A DNA stretch of 64,000 nucleotides from Ursus arctos (lineage: Eukaryota; Chordata; Mammalia; Carnivora; Ursidae): the NCBI RefSeq assembly GCF_023065955.2, contig NW_026623050.1, forward strand, positions 19,488,501 through 19,552,500. Direction: 5' to 3'. This document shows, one piece after another, positions 46,590 to 58,919 of the stretch. Position numbers and translations under genes: made by a program. The notes under the pieces are model-generated. The model saw only the letters and a list, made by a program, of their open reading frames with translations, did no database searches and was not told the DNA's origin. Positions within the stretch are counted from its first letter, which is position 1. Each line of letters starts with the position of its first letter.

Positions 46590-47285
46590 ACCACTTCCAC
46601 CAGAATCACTGCAACCACCCACGTCTAAGATGCCCCAGCCATTCATTGCTTGTTCTACTTCAGTAGCCTCCTCTATACCCTCCTGCTGTCTCCAGACAGC
46701 AACCAAAATAGTATTTTACAAATGTAAATTAGACCAGAATCCCCCAGTGTTATTGCATAACTCTGTGGAGAAGAGGTCCTTATCAAAGCTACAAGATCCT
46801 GTGTGACTTGGCCTTGGCTTTTCTCTGAAATCAGCTCTCACCATTCTCACTGACTCACCCTGCTGTAGCCACACTAGCTTCCTTGCATCTCTTTGAACTC
46901 GTCAACCACCTCTTTGGCTTGAAAGGAAAGCCACTTCAGTTGTGGTGTTTCTACCCAAAATGTTCTTCCAGGAGATAGATTCCTGGTGTGCTCTCTGACT
47001 TCATTCAGTTCTGCTCTCATATCACCTCATTAGAGGTCTTCCCTGAGCACCTTATTCAAAGAGGCACTCTCAGCTCATATGCTCCCTTGCCTTGCATTAT
47101 TTTTTTTTCAGAACACAGCACTTCATATCATATTGAATGATTTTTTATTGTCTGTCTCTCCTCACGATATTATAAATTCTAAGATGGCAGAAACACTCTG
47201 TTTTCTTCTTTGCTGTACTCTCAGTATATGGAATAGTACCTGCTTCATAGAAGATAATCAATAAATATATGTTGCAAAAATGAAT
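46590..47285 (+). repeat. L2 LINE 3' region, sense
   Basis: Well-ordered L2 text: 'gtagccacactagcttcctt', 'tctcatatcacctcattaga', 'ggtcttccctgagcacctta', and the end 'agaagataatcaataaatat' and 'gttgcaaaaatgaatgaaat'. Non-coding. Confidence 0.75.
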
Positions 47286-48969
47286 GAAATCCACATTTCA
47301 GATCTCGGCTCTAACTCTCATGGAAACACTCTATGCTAAATCTCTTGTTGGGACTCTGGATAAAAATATGCTATAAATCTTGTTTTTGTTTATTTTTTTG
47401 CCCTTGCTCCAGGACTTGTTGACACCAATAGCTTTTTGGGCACCCCAAAATTTTATCATTATGTTCCAACCTTTTGGCCATCTCTGATTTTGAATAATTT
47501 TTCTCATCTCATCCCATTTTTTTTTCTTACAACTATCCATCTCTAGCTCCCTACCATCAGATTATGTGGTCCTGTCTTCATACTGCTTCCTCATTTTCCA
47601 AGGTCATGAAATGGTATGTTCTTCCTTCTGGGTGTTGCAGAAGAGTAGTTCCACATTCCCAGTTGGCTGCAAAACACTTCATAGTTGTAGAAATTGGTGT
47701 CATGGATGGAGATTGTAGAGGAAATGGTGGTGGTGTGCTATTTAAATTTGGCAAAGAAATTTTTAAGTAAAAAAAGGTGATCAAATTTCACAGCTCATTT
47801 GTGAATGAATTTTCTATCCTGAAATAAAGGAAGTTCAAGTTTGGATGATACTGATGGGGGTTCAGGAGGTTTGGGTTCCACTGGAAAGAACTGGTCTTAT
47901 TCTGGGTATGTGGGTTGATCTATGTCTAAATTCTCAACAGAGGTGTCAGAGAGTGTGTCTGTGAAGTATGTCTGATTCTACATCCTTCCTGGTTGAATGA
48001 ACCCAGAGAGCCTAGATTTATTCTGGGATTCTGCTGAGAGATTGGTTGCATTTATGAGTAGGACTGTCAGCTACTGCTCTCCAGGGTAAAATTGCTCCCA
48101 GTATCAGTTGTAGTGGTCGTGGAGTAAGGCAACATTTTACTAGTTTTTGTTGGCTTTTCTTTTTCCTGGTGTTTTGCTAAGGCTGGGTTATGAGAAATGT
48201 GTCATGAAAGAAACTGGTATTTTCTCTTACCCTACAAAAATTTATGATATTTGTTCCTGTATAGTCATTGAATCTAAGAAAGTCAATTATAATAATTTAC
48301 TATTGTGTGTAATCTTTTCTTTTGCTGGCTGATTTTCCTCCATGGAAGCTTCACATTCATCCAAATTACTTTTTGCTAACCTGTTGTATAAACGTTTTTT
48401 CATTTTTATTTTATTAGTCCAAGCTTTATAGCTTCTTAATACCATAGCTTACTTCGATAGCCAGAATTTTAGATGATTTCTCACCCATTTGTAAGCACAC
48501 AGTATCTCACAAAATATCATGTCATTGGGCCCCTAATGCTGGTTTATTATTTGAAATTCCTTCCAGAGCTTCCATAGTATCACCTCTTAAAGCAGAGTGT
48601 CACACATTCAGAGGGATGTTTAGAATGGTTCTAAAAAATTGTACACTACCAACGACAGGACAACACAGCATTTGTGCAATAAAATTATGTCACAAATCAA
48701 CAACTAGAAAATAACACTGTGATGGTTGATGGTAGCACATTGCTTTTGGCATGAGAATGGGTGTGGCATATACTACCCCATCCTATAAACGAATACATAA
48801 TTGTACATTGTACATATCTGTAATTGTAATTGTACATATCTGCCTTATACATACAACCCCATGCATGAACGCCAACTTTCAGAAAAAAATATATATTCTT
48901 TCTGAGTAAATGCTGATATATACCATCTAAAGAAGAATAGGCACATACTTCCAAATTGCCAAGTTTGTT
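47286..48969. other. Unassigned intronic sequence
   Basis: No gene, RNA or repeat recognised. Short frames on both strands at 47564-47784 have no domain. Confidence 0.4.
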
Positions 48970-49085
48970 TTGTTTTGTTTTTAAGGTAGTCTCCATGCCC
49001 AGCATGGAGCCCAGTTCAGGGCTTGAACTCATAACCCTTAGATCAAGACCTGAGCTGAGATCAAGAGTCATTGACTGGCACCCCG
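48970..49085 (-). mobile_element. Degraded older SINEC, antisense
   Basis: 'taaggtagtctccatgccca', 'gggcttgaactcataaccct' and 'agatcaagagtcattgactg' match the older carnivore SINE in reverse. Truncated and mutated. Confidence 0.65.
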
Positions 49086-51385
49086 CCAAGCTTTTTCTTT
49101 GTACAATTTTAGGAAAGCATTTTTATACTGGTAGTAAAATATTCATATTTATCATTGAAATTCAAAGATTAAATTTTGTACAAAATTATTATACTACAGT
49201 TTGGGAAACTAATTAAACGTTTACTTTGTAAATGCAATGAGCTAGTTAAATCTTTGTTGCCAAAATGAAAAATGTAGGAGGATTGATGGCTAAATAAATT
49301 CTAAGAGTCATTTACATTGTATGAGATAAATGCACCTTTGTCAATGTGGTCTACCACTAAGCAGAGGATAATTTGAGTAGAATTAAGGATAATTTGAAGA
49401 ATATTTTTGAATTTGATATAATCTCTTAACATTGATATTTGGTAGGTGGTAGTTAAGATGTAATTGTAGTTTATTTGAAATGTCTGTGTATAATATATAA
49501 TTACACATTATGGGAGGAATATATAAAGACACAAGAAAAACAGGCATATGGATTTTGGAACAATAACAGCTCACTTTTTATAGAATCATTTAAGTGGTAA
49601 TAATAACAACTCAAAATATAGCTGAGAGCCCACAAGTGTGAAATAAGGTTGACAGAAAAATAAGAAGTGGTATTAGTCTATCCACAAAGCCTGTGTGTTT
49701 TACTTCTATGATTTTTCCTCTCTCAGAGCCTATTTATCATTTTCTTAACATAAACTTAACAAGTGTGACAGTCTGCGAGAGGTAGTTTTGCTGACATTGT
49801 TCCACAAAGCAAGGGGATAGCTTGAATACACATATCCCTATATACAGATATATGTATATACATACATAAAAGAAACAGGAATTTAGAAAGCTGAGTAGTT
49901 TGGAGGTTAATTAGCAAGCGGGTCTCAGTCTTTGAAAACCTTTTTATGATGCGACAGAATATAATCCCATGTAGCCTAACTCCATAACAAACTATTTAAC
50001 AAAGTATCAGTTTGTTTATTTCTTACTTGCATAAATCAAAGTAAATATTTCTGACAATTCTCTCCTGAGAACTGGCTCAGGGACCCAGACTTCTACCCTC
50101 TAGTAGCTCCAAGATTCCCTAGAGCCTTAAAATCCTTGGCTGGACACTCTGCATCAGGCCAGCAAATGCAGGAAAAGAGGATTATTTCACAGGAGGTGTT
50201 TCAGGGAGAGACTGGAAATGGCATACCTTGCTTTAGCCCCAAATTTCATCACAGGACAGGTCTATTGCAAGAAAGATTGGGAAATGTGGTCTGGTTTTGT
50301 ACCTGGGAGGGAAAGGGCATGGCTTGGTAACCAATCAGCGAAATCCACCACAGTTACTGAGGTTTACGATGATTACAAGTCACTGCCAAAAAAAGTTTAA
50401 ATTATAATTAATATATGCTACTTAATGACAAACATCACAGATGGGCCTTATTATACAGTTGCATACCCTTTCCAATTTTGTTTGGATTTTCCTCAAGATC
50501 AAACCTACATCACCAACTAACTCAATAAACTGGAAATCTCTTCCTGTATCAGCTGGAGTGCATAATGCATGTAAAGATGTCAGTGATTCTTTTTGAGTTG
50601 GCAGAATATGAAAACAGATGGTACTGGTCTCCTGTTTCTGTCCACAGACAGCAGTAAATATCACTTGATAGTGCATGAGAAATATGTGACTTCAAGGGAC
50701 GGAAACAAATTCATACAGGTGTGAAAGCAATTCTATAAGGATGAAACTACTAGTAATCTTCTAGGTTTATTTTCTGCAAAGAGGCTGGTAAAACCCTGAT
50801 AGTTCGAGCTATCCTATCAGATACATTCTTAGGAGCTAGAATGGATGGTCTCTGGACTGGAGCGATACCAGATTTCATTTTGCAAAAGGATAATTGTCAT
50901 CCTTTCTGTCTCCTCTCCCATACTAATCCACAGTGGAGAGACTTGGGAGGTGGGGGAGAAGGGAGAGGAGTCTGGCTACTGTGTGGCTACAGAAAATTAG
51001 ACACAGAGGTGATTCTTTTCCGGAACTGTGAGAACAGCAGGAATGAGGGGAGTGTGGGAATGCAGGGAGCCTAGAGAGTCGAAGAAAATGAGTTTAAGAT
51101 AATCTGTGTGTTCTGAGCAGAGTATCCAAACAGGGAGGGAGGAAAGGCTTTTGTAATGATGGGGGGGTGAAGGGTACAGGGTTTATAAACTGAAGGTTTT
51201 ACTTGAAAAACTGACTGGGACACTGCCCACAGCTGGCTTTTACCTGCTTTCTGAAGTAAAGAGATGACTTCATTGTAAGGAGCAAAGATTGGTAAACTTT
51301 TTCTCTTTATGGCACAACATAAATTTAAGGTTCACTCAAACTCACTACTAAAACATAAAAATGTGAGTAGAGAGAAGGGGAAAAA
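49086..51385. other. Unassigned intronic sequence, 2.3 kb
   Basis: No repeat family or gene recognised. Contains TATA-rich patches at 49845-49865 and a G7 run at 51161-51167. Confidence 0.4.
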
Positions 51386-51736
51386 AAAAGCCCAAAGTCT
51401 TTTTAAAAATTTAAATTCAATTAGCCAACACATAGTACGTCATTTGTGTCGGATGTAGTGTTCAACAACTCATCAGTTGTGTATAACATCCAGTGCTCAT
51501 CACATCACATGCCCTCCTTAATGCCCAACCCCCAATTACCCAATCCCTCCAACTCCCCTCCCCTCCAGCAGCCCTCAGTTTGTTTCAGATAGTTAAGAGT
51601 CTCTCATGGTTTGTCTCCATCTCTGATTTCTTCCCCTTCAGTTTTCATTACCTTCCTTATGGTCCTCTGCACTGTTTCTTATATTCCACATGTGAGTGAG
51701 ATCATATGATAATTGTTTTTCTCCAGTTCACTTATT

Positions 51737-51805
51737 TCACGTAGCATAATATCCTCCACATCGTTGTAAATGGTAAGTATTCATCATTTTCGATGGCTGA
51801 GTAAT

Positions 51806-51848
<43 letters not shown>

Positions 51849-54506
51849 ATCCATTCATCTGTCAAAGGACATCTTGATTCCTTCCACAGTTTGGCTATTG
51901 TGGACATTGCTGCTATGAACATTGGGGTGCAGGTGTCCCTTCGCTTCACTACAGATGTAAATACCCAGTTGTGTAATTGCTGGGTTGTAGGGTAGCTCTA
52001 TTTTTAACTTCTTGAGGAACCTCTATACTGTTTTCCAGAGTGGCTGTACCAGCTTGCATTCCCACCAACAGTGTAAGAGGGTTCCTCCTTCTCCACATCC
52101 TCACCAACATTTGTTGTTTCCTGTCTTGTTAATTTTACCCATTCTATCTGGTGTAAGGTGGTATCTCATTGCGGTTTTCATTTGTATTTCCCTGATGCTG
52201 AATGATCTTGAGTATTTTTTCATGTGTCTGTTGGTCATTTGTATGTCTTCTTTGGAAAAATATCTGTTCATGTCTTCTGCCCATTTCTTCACTGGATTAT
52301 TTGTTTTTTGGGTATTGAGTTTGATAAGTTCTTTATATGCCTTGGATACTAGCCCTTTATCTGATATGTCATTTTCAAATATCTTCTCCCATTCTGTAGG
52401 TTACCTTTTTAGTTTTTTGACTATTTCCTTTGCTGTGCAGAAGCTTTTTATCTTGATGAAGTCCCAAAAGTTCATTTTTGCTTTTATTTCCCTTGCCTTT
52501 GAAGACGTGTCTAGCAGGAAGTTGCTGTGGCCGATGTCGAAGATGTTGCGGCCTGTGTTCTCCTCTAGGATTTTGATGGACTCCGTCTCACATTTAGGTC
52601 TTTCATTCATTTTGAATTTATCTTTCAGTATGGTGTAAGAGAATGGTCCAGTTTCATTCTTCCGCGTGTGGCTGTCCAATTTTCCCAGCACCATTTTTTG
52701 AAGAGACTGTTCTTTTTCCATTGGATATTCTTTCCTGCTTTGTCGAAGATCAGTTGACCATAGAGTCGAAGGTCCATTTCTGGGCTCTCTATCCTGTTCC
52801 ACTGATCTTTGTGTCTGTTTCTGAGCTAGTACCATGCTGTCTTGATAATCACAGTTTTGTAGTATTGCTTGGAGCCAAGCATTGTGATGCCACGAGCACT
52901 GGCTTTCTTTTTTAACATTCCTCTGGCTATTCTTGGTCTTTTCTGGTTCCATACAAATTTTAGGATTATTTGTTCCAGCTCTGTGAAAAATGTCAATGAT
53001 ATTTTGATAGGGATTGCATTGAGTGTGTACATTGCTCTGGGTAGCATAGACATTTGAACAAAATTTATTCTTCCAATCCATGAGCATGGAATGTTTTTTT
53101 TTTATCTCTTTATGTCTTCCTCAGTTTCTTTCATAAGTGTTCTATAGTTTTTAAAGTATAGACCCTTTACCTCTTTGGTTAGGTTTATCCGTAGATATCT
53201 TATAGGTTTTGGTGCAATTGTAAATGGGATCGATTCCTTAATTTCTCTTTCTTCTGTCTCATTGTTACTGTATAGAAATGCAACTGATATCTTTGCATTG
53301 ATTTTATATCCTGCCACTTTGCTGAATCCCTGTATGAGTTCTAGCAATTTTGGGGTGGAGTCTTTTGGGTTTTTTATATGAAGCATCATGTCATCTGTGA
53401 AAAGTGAGAGTTTGACTTCTTTGCCAATTTGATTGCCATTTATTTCTTTTTGTTGTCTGATTGCTGAGGCTAAGACTTCTAGTACTCTGTTGAACAACAG
53501 TGCTGGGAGTGGGCATCCCTGTCATGTTCCTGACCTTAGGGGAAAAGCTCTCTGTTTTTCCTCATTGAGAATGATATTCACCGGGGGCTTTTCTACATGG
53601 CTTTTATGATATTGAGGTATGTTCCCTCTATCCCTACACTTTGGAGAATTTTAATCAAAGGATGCTGTATTTTGTCAAATGCCTTTTCTGCATCAATTGA
53701 GAGGATTCTTTGGTTCTTGTCCTCTTTTATTAATGTGATCTATCACATTGATTGATTTGCAAATGTTGAACCACCCTTGCATACCAGGAATAAATCCCAC
53801 TTGTTCATGGTGAATAATCCTTTTAATGTACTGTTGGATCCTATTGGGTAGTATCTTGGTATTTTGACATCCATGTTCATCAAGGATATTAGTCTATAAT
53901 TCTCCTTTTTGTTGGGGTCTTTGTCTGGTTTTGAGATCAAGGTAATGCTGGCCTCATAGAATGAGTTTGGAAGTTTTCCTTCAATTTCTATTTTTTTAAA
54001 ACAGCTTCAGTAGAATAGGTATTAATTCTTCTTTAAATGTTGGTAGAATTCCCAACAGATGGGGAGCCATCTGGCCCTGGACTCTTATTTTTTGGGGGAG
54101 GTTTTGATTACCACTTCAATTTCCTTGCTAGTTATGGGTCTGTTCAGATTTACTATTTCTTCCTGTTTCAGTTTTGGTAGTTTATAAGTTTCTAGGCATG
54201 CATCCGTTTCCTCCAGATTGCCTCGTCTGTTGGCATATAGTTGCTCATAACATGTTCTTAAAATTATTTGTATTTCTTTGGTGTTGGTCATGATCTCTCC
54301 TCTTTCATTCATGATTTTATTAATTTGGGTCTTTCTCTTCTCTTTTTGATAAGTCTGGCCAGGGGTTTATCAATCTTATTAATTCTTTCAAAGAACCAGC
54401 TTTTAGTTCCATTGATCTGTTCTTTTCTTCTGGTTTCTAGTTCATAGATTTCTGCTCTAATCTTTATTATTTCTCTTCTCCTGATGGGGTTAGGCTTTAT
54501 TTGCAA
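51737..54506 (-). pseudogene. L1 ORF2p remnant, multiply frameshifted
   Basis: Pieces of ORF2 in order on the minus strand: a pre-RT linker (54506-54309, [20 protein letters not shown]), N-terminal RT pieces (54312-54085, 53940-53743 with [20 protein letters not shown]), an RT core piece (53497-53102) with FTDD at 53390-53401 in place of the usual FADD, and C-terminal pieces (53087-52401, 52292-52101, 51949-51737). At least six frame changes or stops separate them. No endonuclease or ORF1. The 208-codon plus-strand frame at 52012-52638 is only its shadow. Confidence 0.92.
51809..51847. repeat. (GT)19 microsatellite inside an L1
   Basis: Follows GGCTGAGTAATATT in the antisense L1, replacing 'ccattgtatatat'. 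Confidence 0.98.
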
Positions 54507-55099
54507 TTCTTTCTCCAGCTGCTTTAGGGGTAAGGTTAGCTTGTGTATTTTAAGATTTTTCTAATTTTTTGAGACAGGCTTGTATTGCAAAATACTTCCC
54601 ACTTAGGACTGCCTTTGCTGTATCCCAAAGGTTTCGAACAGTTGTGTTTTCATTTTCATTAGTTTCCATGAATTTTTAAAATTTGTCTTTAATTTCCTGA
54701 TTGACCCATTCATTTTTTAGCAGGATGCTCTTTAACCTCCAAGTGTTTGAGTTCCTTCCAAATTTCCTCTTGTGAATGAGTTCCAGTTTCAAAGCATTGT
54801 GGTCTGAAAATATGTAGGGAATAATCTCAGCCTTTTGGTATCACTTGAGACGTAATATGTGACTCACTATGTGATCTATTCTAAAGAAAGTTCCATGTGC
54901 ACTCGAGAAGACTGTGTATTCTGTTGAAAAGCCAAAGTCTTAATTGGAGATACAGTTTCATGAAAGAGACACATATATATTAAATAGTATTTCTTAAAGT
55001 AAAAAGTCTTATTTTATCTATGTGCCCTTTGACTCAAATTCCTCTTTGTGCACTGAACCACTACTCACAAATCATTTCTCTATTGTTCACCTAAAGCAT

Positions 55100-55290
55100 G
55101 AAGTTGGGGCTAAATTCACCTCCTCCAAGAAACAGCATCCTCCTGTGCATATCAAATCATGACACTTGCCATGTCGTATTAAATGTACTATTCTATGTCA
55201 CCCTTCCGGAGCTCTGTGCACTTAATCTTTATATTCACAGTGCCTCCCACAGAACCTAGCACAAGATAAATGCTCAGTAAACATTTTTGA
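55100..55290 (+). repeat. L2 3' end, sense
   Basis: 'tattcacagtgcctcccaca', 'gaacctagcacaagataaat' and 'gctcagtaaacatttttgat' are the L2 terminus. Confidence 0.6.
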
Positions 55291-56917
55291 TACTAGCTGG
55301 AACTGGGTTACCCTTACTTTCAGGATTCTGTTAATGTGCAAACACTCTTGGAAGAGGTAACACATCACATCAGACTCACCCCTAACATTTGCAAAGTCAA
55401 GAACACAAATGAGACCCACATAACATAGACCTAAATATTTATAATTTCTAAATCAAGCTAACAAACTGTTAAATAAAATGTAGCTCAATATTCCTACCTC
55501 AACAAATAAACGTGCTTTTATATTGATGAGATTAAAAATGCAACACTTCTTTTTTAATATGCTGAAAGTTGGCAAAATATCAAAGATAATACAACTTAAT
55601 TATCAATACGTATATTTAGCTGTTCTGAGTGATAGTGTTTAGGTTTTCAAACTAAAGATATAAATGTCATAAATTATTATATTTTTCTTTCAGAAAATAT
55701 GTATTTTCATCTTTATTTTAGCATGGTTACAGATTATGCAGTTATAATAAAACATTTTAAAAGTTTTGCATTCTATCTACAGTCATGCCAAATAATACAA
55801 CTTTCCCCAAGTCACATGATGTCTGCTCTCTACAATTTTTTCCTGGTTTAAAAAATTTAAATATACCTTGTCATTGAACTCTTTTCTATTTCTTTTCAGC
55901 CTTTTTTTTTCTTTTCTGAGGTCCACTTACAGTTTACACACATTCTTAATATTTAAAGGGTTAAAAAATAAAATGTTATTCAAAATTGATATGATTTGAA
56001 TAAAGATGTAAACTATAAATACAAAAAATTTAAAATTATTTCCATGTGTGTTTTCAGATACAGTTCATATATGGTTTGCAGAACATTACTTTCTTCTCAG
56101 ATATTTAAAAATATTTATTAAAATGAGGACAACATGCAATTATCATCTTATATAAATTTTTATGTAAATCATTTGAATAAACCAAAATTTAATGAGTTAG
56201 AACTCATAAATCCAAATTTCAAAAATAAAGCTATTGATAATTCTAGAATTCAGCAAATACCCAGTTGGCAAGGAATATGAGGCTTCATGTATATTACATC
56301 TAGAACTACACATATACAAACTTTGAGAGTAATGTGAATTATTTCGTATTCTAAATATTCCCTGGCCAGCAAGTGCACCTGTTTTGCATGCTGAATTGAT
56401 TCACGAGTGCCTTCCAATGAATAAATTGAAACCAAAGAAAATGGGTGCTTATTAAAACTTGAAAATAATACTTTGTTATTTCGTAACCTATTGCATTTAT
56501 GCCATCCAGAGAAAACCTGGTGAGTTGGTTCACACTTTCTCTTACTTAAATGCTTCCATAGCTCAAATTTCTTCCTATACTCCAAAGCAGTATTTATTAC
56601 CATTGTCAGCAATTGCAGTCTGCAAACCTTAGTAGCATTTGGACATAGTCACCTTTTGTTTTTATCCAAAGTGTTTCTGTGGGGCTTACAGGGTGTTTAT
56701 AAGAGCAGGTGGCATTAGTCACAAGAGCAGATGTTTTGGGTTCTGGCTTACTGTGTCGGCACCAAGTGTGAGATCCCAAGTGACAGAGGAATCCACAATC
56801 TATTTAATTTCTGAGTTTGTATTTGTGATGAGTAGAGCCCTCTTATTGTGTTGGTCCTAGGGCAAGGATCTTCTCCTGTCTGGTTTCAGGGTAGTATTGA
56901 ATTAAATCCCTACCTAT

Positions 56918-56962
<45 letters not shown>

Positions 56963-58295
56963 GTCTTTTATATATATAAAATAAATGTCTTCCCTTAATG
57001 TGGAGGGATACTAGACATCTGAGGAGAGGGGTAGGGGAGAATGAACGTTAAAAGAAAGAATGAATGGAATAAATTTGGAGGGAGTTGAAGCAAAACATCA
57101 CCTAGTTCATAATTTTATTTGGGAGTTTAGTCTAGAAGTATTATTTATTCATGTTTCTGTGTATATATGTGTGCTTTCTCTGCTCTACAAATTGTCTTGA
57201 ATTAATCATTGTTTAGATACTTTGAAAATGTTCAATTTGTGATTGTGTTCCCTCTTGTGTTTATCATTGGGATTTAAGTCCTCTATAGTTGGGTTTTAGA
57301 AAGCAAAGATGTCCTCAATTTGTATAACAATTTAATTGCTTCAGTTAGTATTTTCAGTCTGGAATATAAAGCATAGAATGTCTCAACTATAAATCAGAAC
57401 CCTCAACTTAAAAAAAAAGATCCATAGACCTCAACCAGAACTTCTTAGAGGATGCGCCAACATAAATATATTCTGGGATATTTGGGGTTTGCTTATGTCT
57501 ATACTTATGGCCAGAATTTGGCAAAGATACTAATATTGGGGGCATGGGAGGAGCAGAGATAAACATGTTCAGTAATATTATTACTTGTCTCTGTTCCCCA
57601 GTACTATATATCCAGATTAAAGAAAAAAAAAAAGAGAGAAATAGTTTTAAGCTACACTTTCTAAGCAAGAGAGAATAAATGTCACATATTAGGAAATCCT
57701 GTTAAAGAAATGTCAAAAAAAAAAAGCCACAGGGTGGAAAATAATTTTAGCTGAACTTAATATGGGAAGAAGAGGTCATCTGGCTTAGAAGTTAGATCTA
57801 TTTCCTCTCCTTTTCAACTCAATTCTTTAAGTGTTAAATATCCCCGCCAGAAATGTGATCTACTAATTCACATTTTCAGTATTTATCAAGGATTATGTCT
57901 CCTAGTTTGGTTCATGTTTTATCCATGCTTAGAGTTTTAATTCTTTCTGGAGCTTTGTTTGCAGCAGGCTAGTGGTCAAAATATGAAAGCTTGCAAATAA
58001 ACAGAAGATTTTTGGTATGTTATCACTCTTTACATCAGAATTCTCATCTTTTTCAGGAAGGCACATTAAGACATTCACGTTACCACTCATTACTACTTGA
58101 TCTTTTCTACATAGGATCTATGGTACTCTTTAGATTTTGTAAAATTTCAGGTCTGTCTTTAACAATTCCTTTTGCTTTTACCTCAAATACACTATTCTCT
58201 TCCTTTTTAACGTACTACTAATAAAAGTAGATTGGAATACAGCAGCATTGTTGGCAAACCAAACTTTATTAAATGTTTGATTTTATCTGTTACAG
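55291..58295. other. Mostly unassigned sequence before the second exon
   Basis: AT-rich with no confident repeat apart from an (AT)n run at 56921-56955. A 120-codon minus-strand frame at 56250-56612 has no recognised domain. The acceptor pyrimidines of the exon lie at 58270-58295. Confidence 0.45.
56921..56955. repeat. (AT)17 microsatellite
   Basis: Uninterrupted AT dinucleotides. A nearby 'taaataaatgtctttt' unit is repeated at 56955-56970 and about 56980-56992. Confidence 0.97.
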
Positions 58296-58422
58296 AACAT
58301 GAGAAGCAGCGGTTATGCAAGAGCACCGATTATATGAATTTGCATTTCAAAGTGAAATGGTTTTATAATGAGTATGTGCGAGAACTTCCTGCCTTCAAGG
58401 ATGCCGTTCCTGAATACTCCTT
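58296..58422 (+). CDS. UNC13C: UNC13C internal coding exon (MUN domain), 127 nt
   Basis: Seen: acceptor ...ctgttacag|AA and a strong donor TT|gtaagt. The frame gives (E)[18 protein letters not shown], then [20 protein letters not shown] and EYS. The exon ends two bases into the next codon (TT|, phase 2), presumably Leu before the conserved Trp of the next exon. Family knowledge: '[15 protein letters not shown]' and 'NEYV.ELP.FKD.VPEY' are UNC13 MUN-domain signatures, close to the Munc13 homology domain 1 region that contributes to syntaxin/SNARE binding. '[20 protein letters not shown]' with 'YS' fits UNC13C best; UNC13A/B have, as I recall, 'KWLYNEYV' and 'PEYPAW'. The 41 complete codons contain no stop, and the phases match the upstream exon at 7870-7955. 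An Met-initiated reading of this stretch from 58232 includes intron and is not the protein start. Later exons lie beyond the window. Confidence 0.92.
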
Positions 58423-58919
58423 GTAAGTACCGATTTTCACCCCCAAGTTCTCAATTCATAGTCCTGTAAAAATCATACCTGAATTATGCAGCCTTAAAAT
58501 CTCTTCTCATAGTCTTTGCTTGAATGCAGCCATTTCTATTATAAAATTAATATTAAATGACTTGCAATTCTTTGGGGCCACATTTAATTGAATTGTGTTA
58601 TATTTTTCAACTATGCCTTACTCGGATATTCAACTCAAAGAAAAAGAAATACAAAACAGGATATGGCTCACATGATGAGGTTATTTTCTGTGAAAGTGCT
58701 CAAACTCAGATTTTATTGGGAAAATAGGGTATTTGTATACTGAGCTTCATAATCAGACTTTTCCTTCCATTTAAACAAAAAATATCTTAGAAATTTATAT
58801 TTCTAAATACAAGTTATTAAACAGGTAACATTTTCATAAACATGCCTGCATCAAATACATTTCCAAGCGCGTGTAATACTCTGCATCTGACATTTTGCTG
58901 AATTCTGTTTCATTCTGTT

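Larger units (their letters stand above)
51386..54941 (-). mobile_element. 5'-truncated L1, antisense, 3.5 kb, with TSD
   Basis: The insert spans 51402-54926. Flanks AAAAGCCCAAAGTCTT (51386-51401) and AAAAGCCAAAGTCTT (54927-54941) differ by one C. Read on the minus strand it starts upstream of the RT domain, runs through ORF2 and the 3' UTR, and ends in A-rich sequence at 51402-51415. A (TG)n run interrupts the C-terminal part. It is more diverged than the 34.9-kb copy. Confidence 0.94.
7956..58295 (+). other. UNC13C: UNC13C intron, 50,340 nt, phase 1, GT-AG
   Basis: The donor gtaatt at 7956 and the acceptor ttttatctgttacag ending at 58295 bound this intron. The split Glu codon (G|AA) joins cleanly. 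The joined peptide reads through the junction as [14 protein letters not shown], as expected for consecutive exons of an UNC13 gene, so no coding exon should be missing between them. The contents are almost entirely LINE, SINE and LTR relics plus unassigned AT-rich sequence. I saw no further exon with good splice sites and recognisable UNC13 coding sequence, and no CpG-rich promoter. Confidence 0.88.

Noticed and set aside
52012..52638. 208-codon plus-strand open frame
   Set aside because: It is the complement of the antisense L1 ORF2 at 51.4-54.9 kb. Its Phe/Ser/Leu-rich peptide is a shadow of the L1 coding strand.
56250..56612. 120-codon minus-strand frame
   Set aside because: No known motif, and an overlapping frame exists in another phase. 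Probably accidental in unassigned intron.
58232..58426. 64-codon frame starting at 58232 as the protein start
   Set aside because: Its first codons are intronic. A clear AG acceptor at 58294-58295 and phase match to the upstream exon show it is an internal exon.
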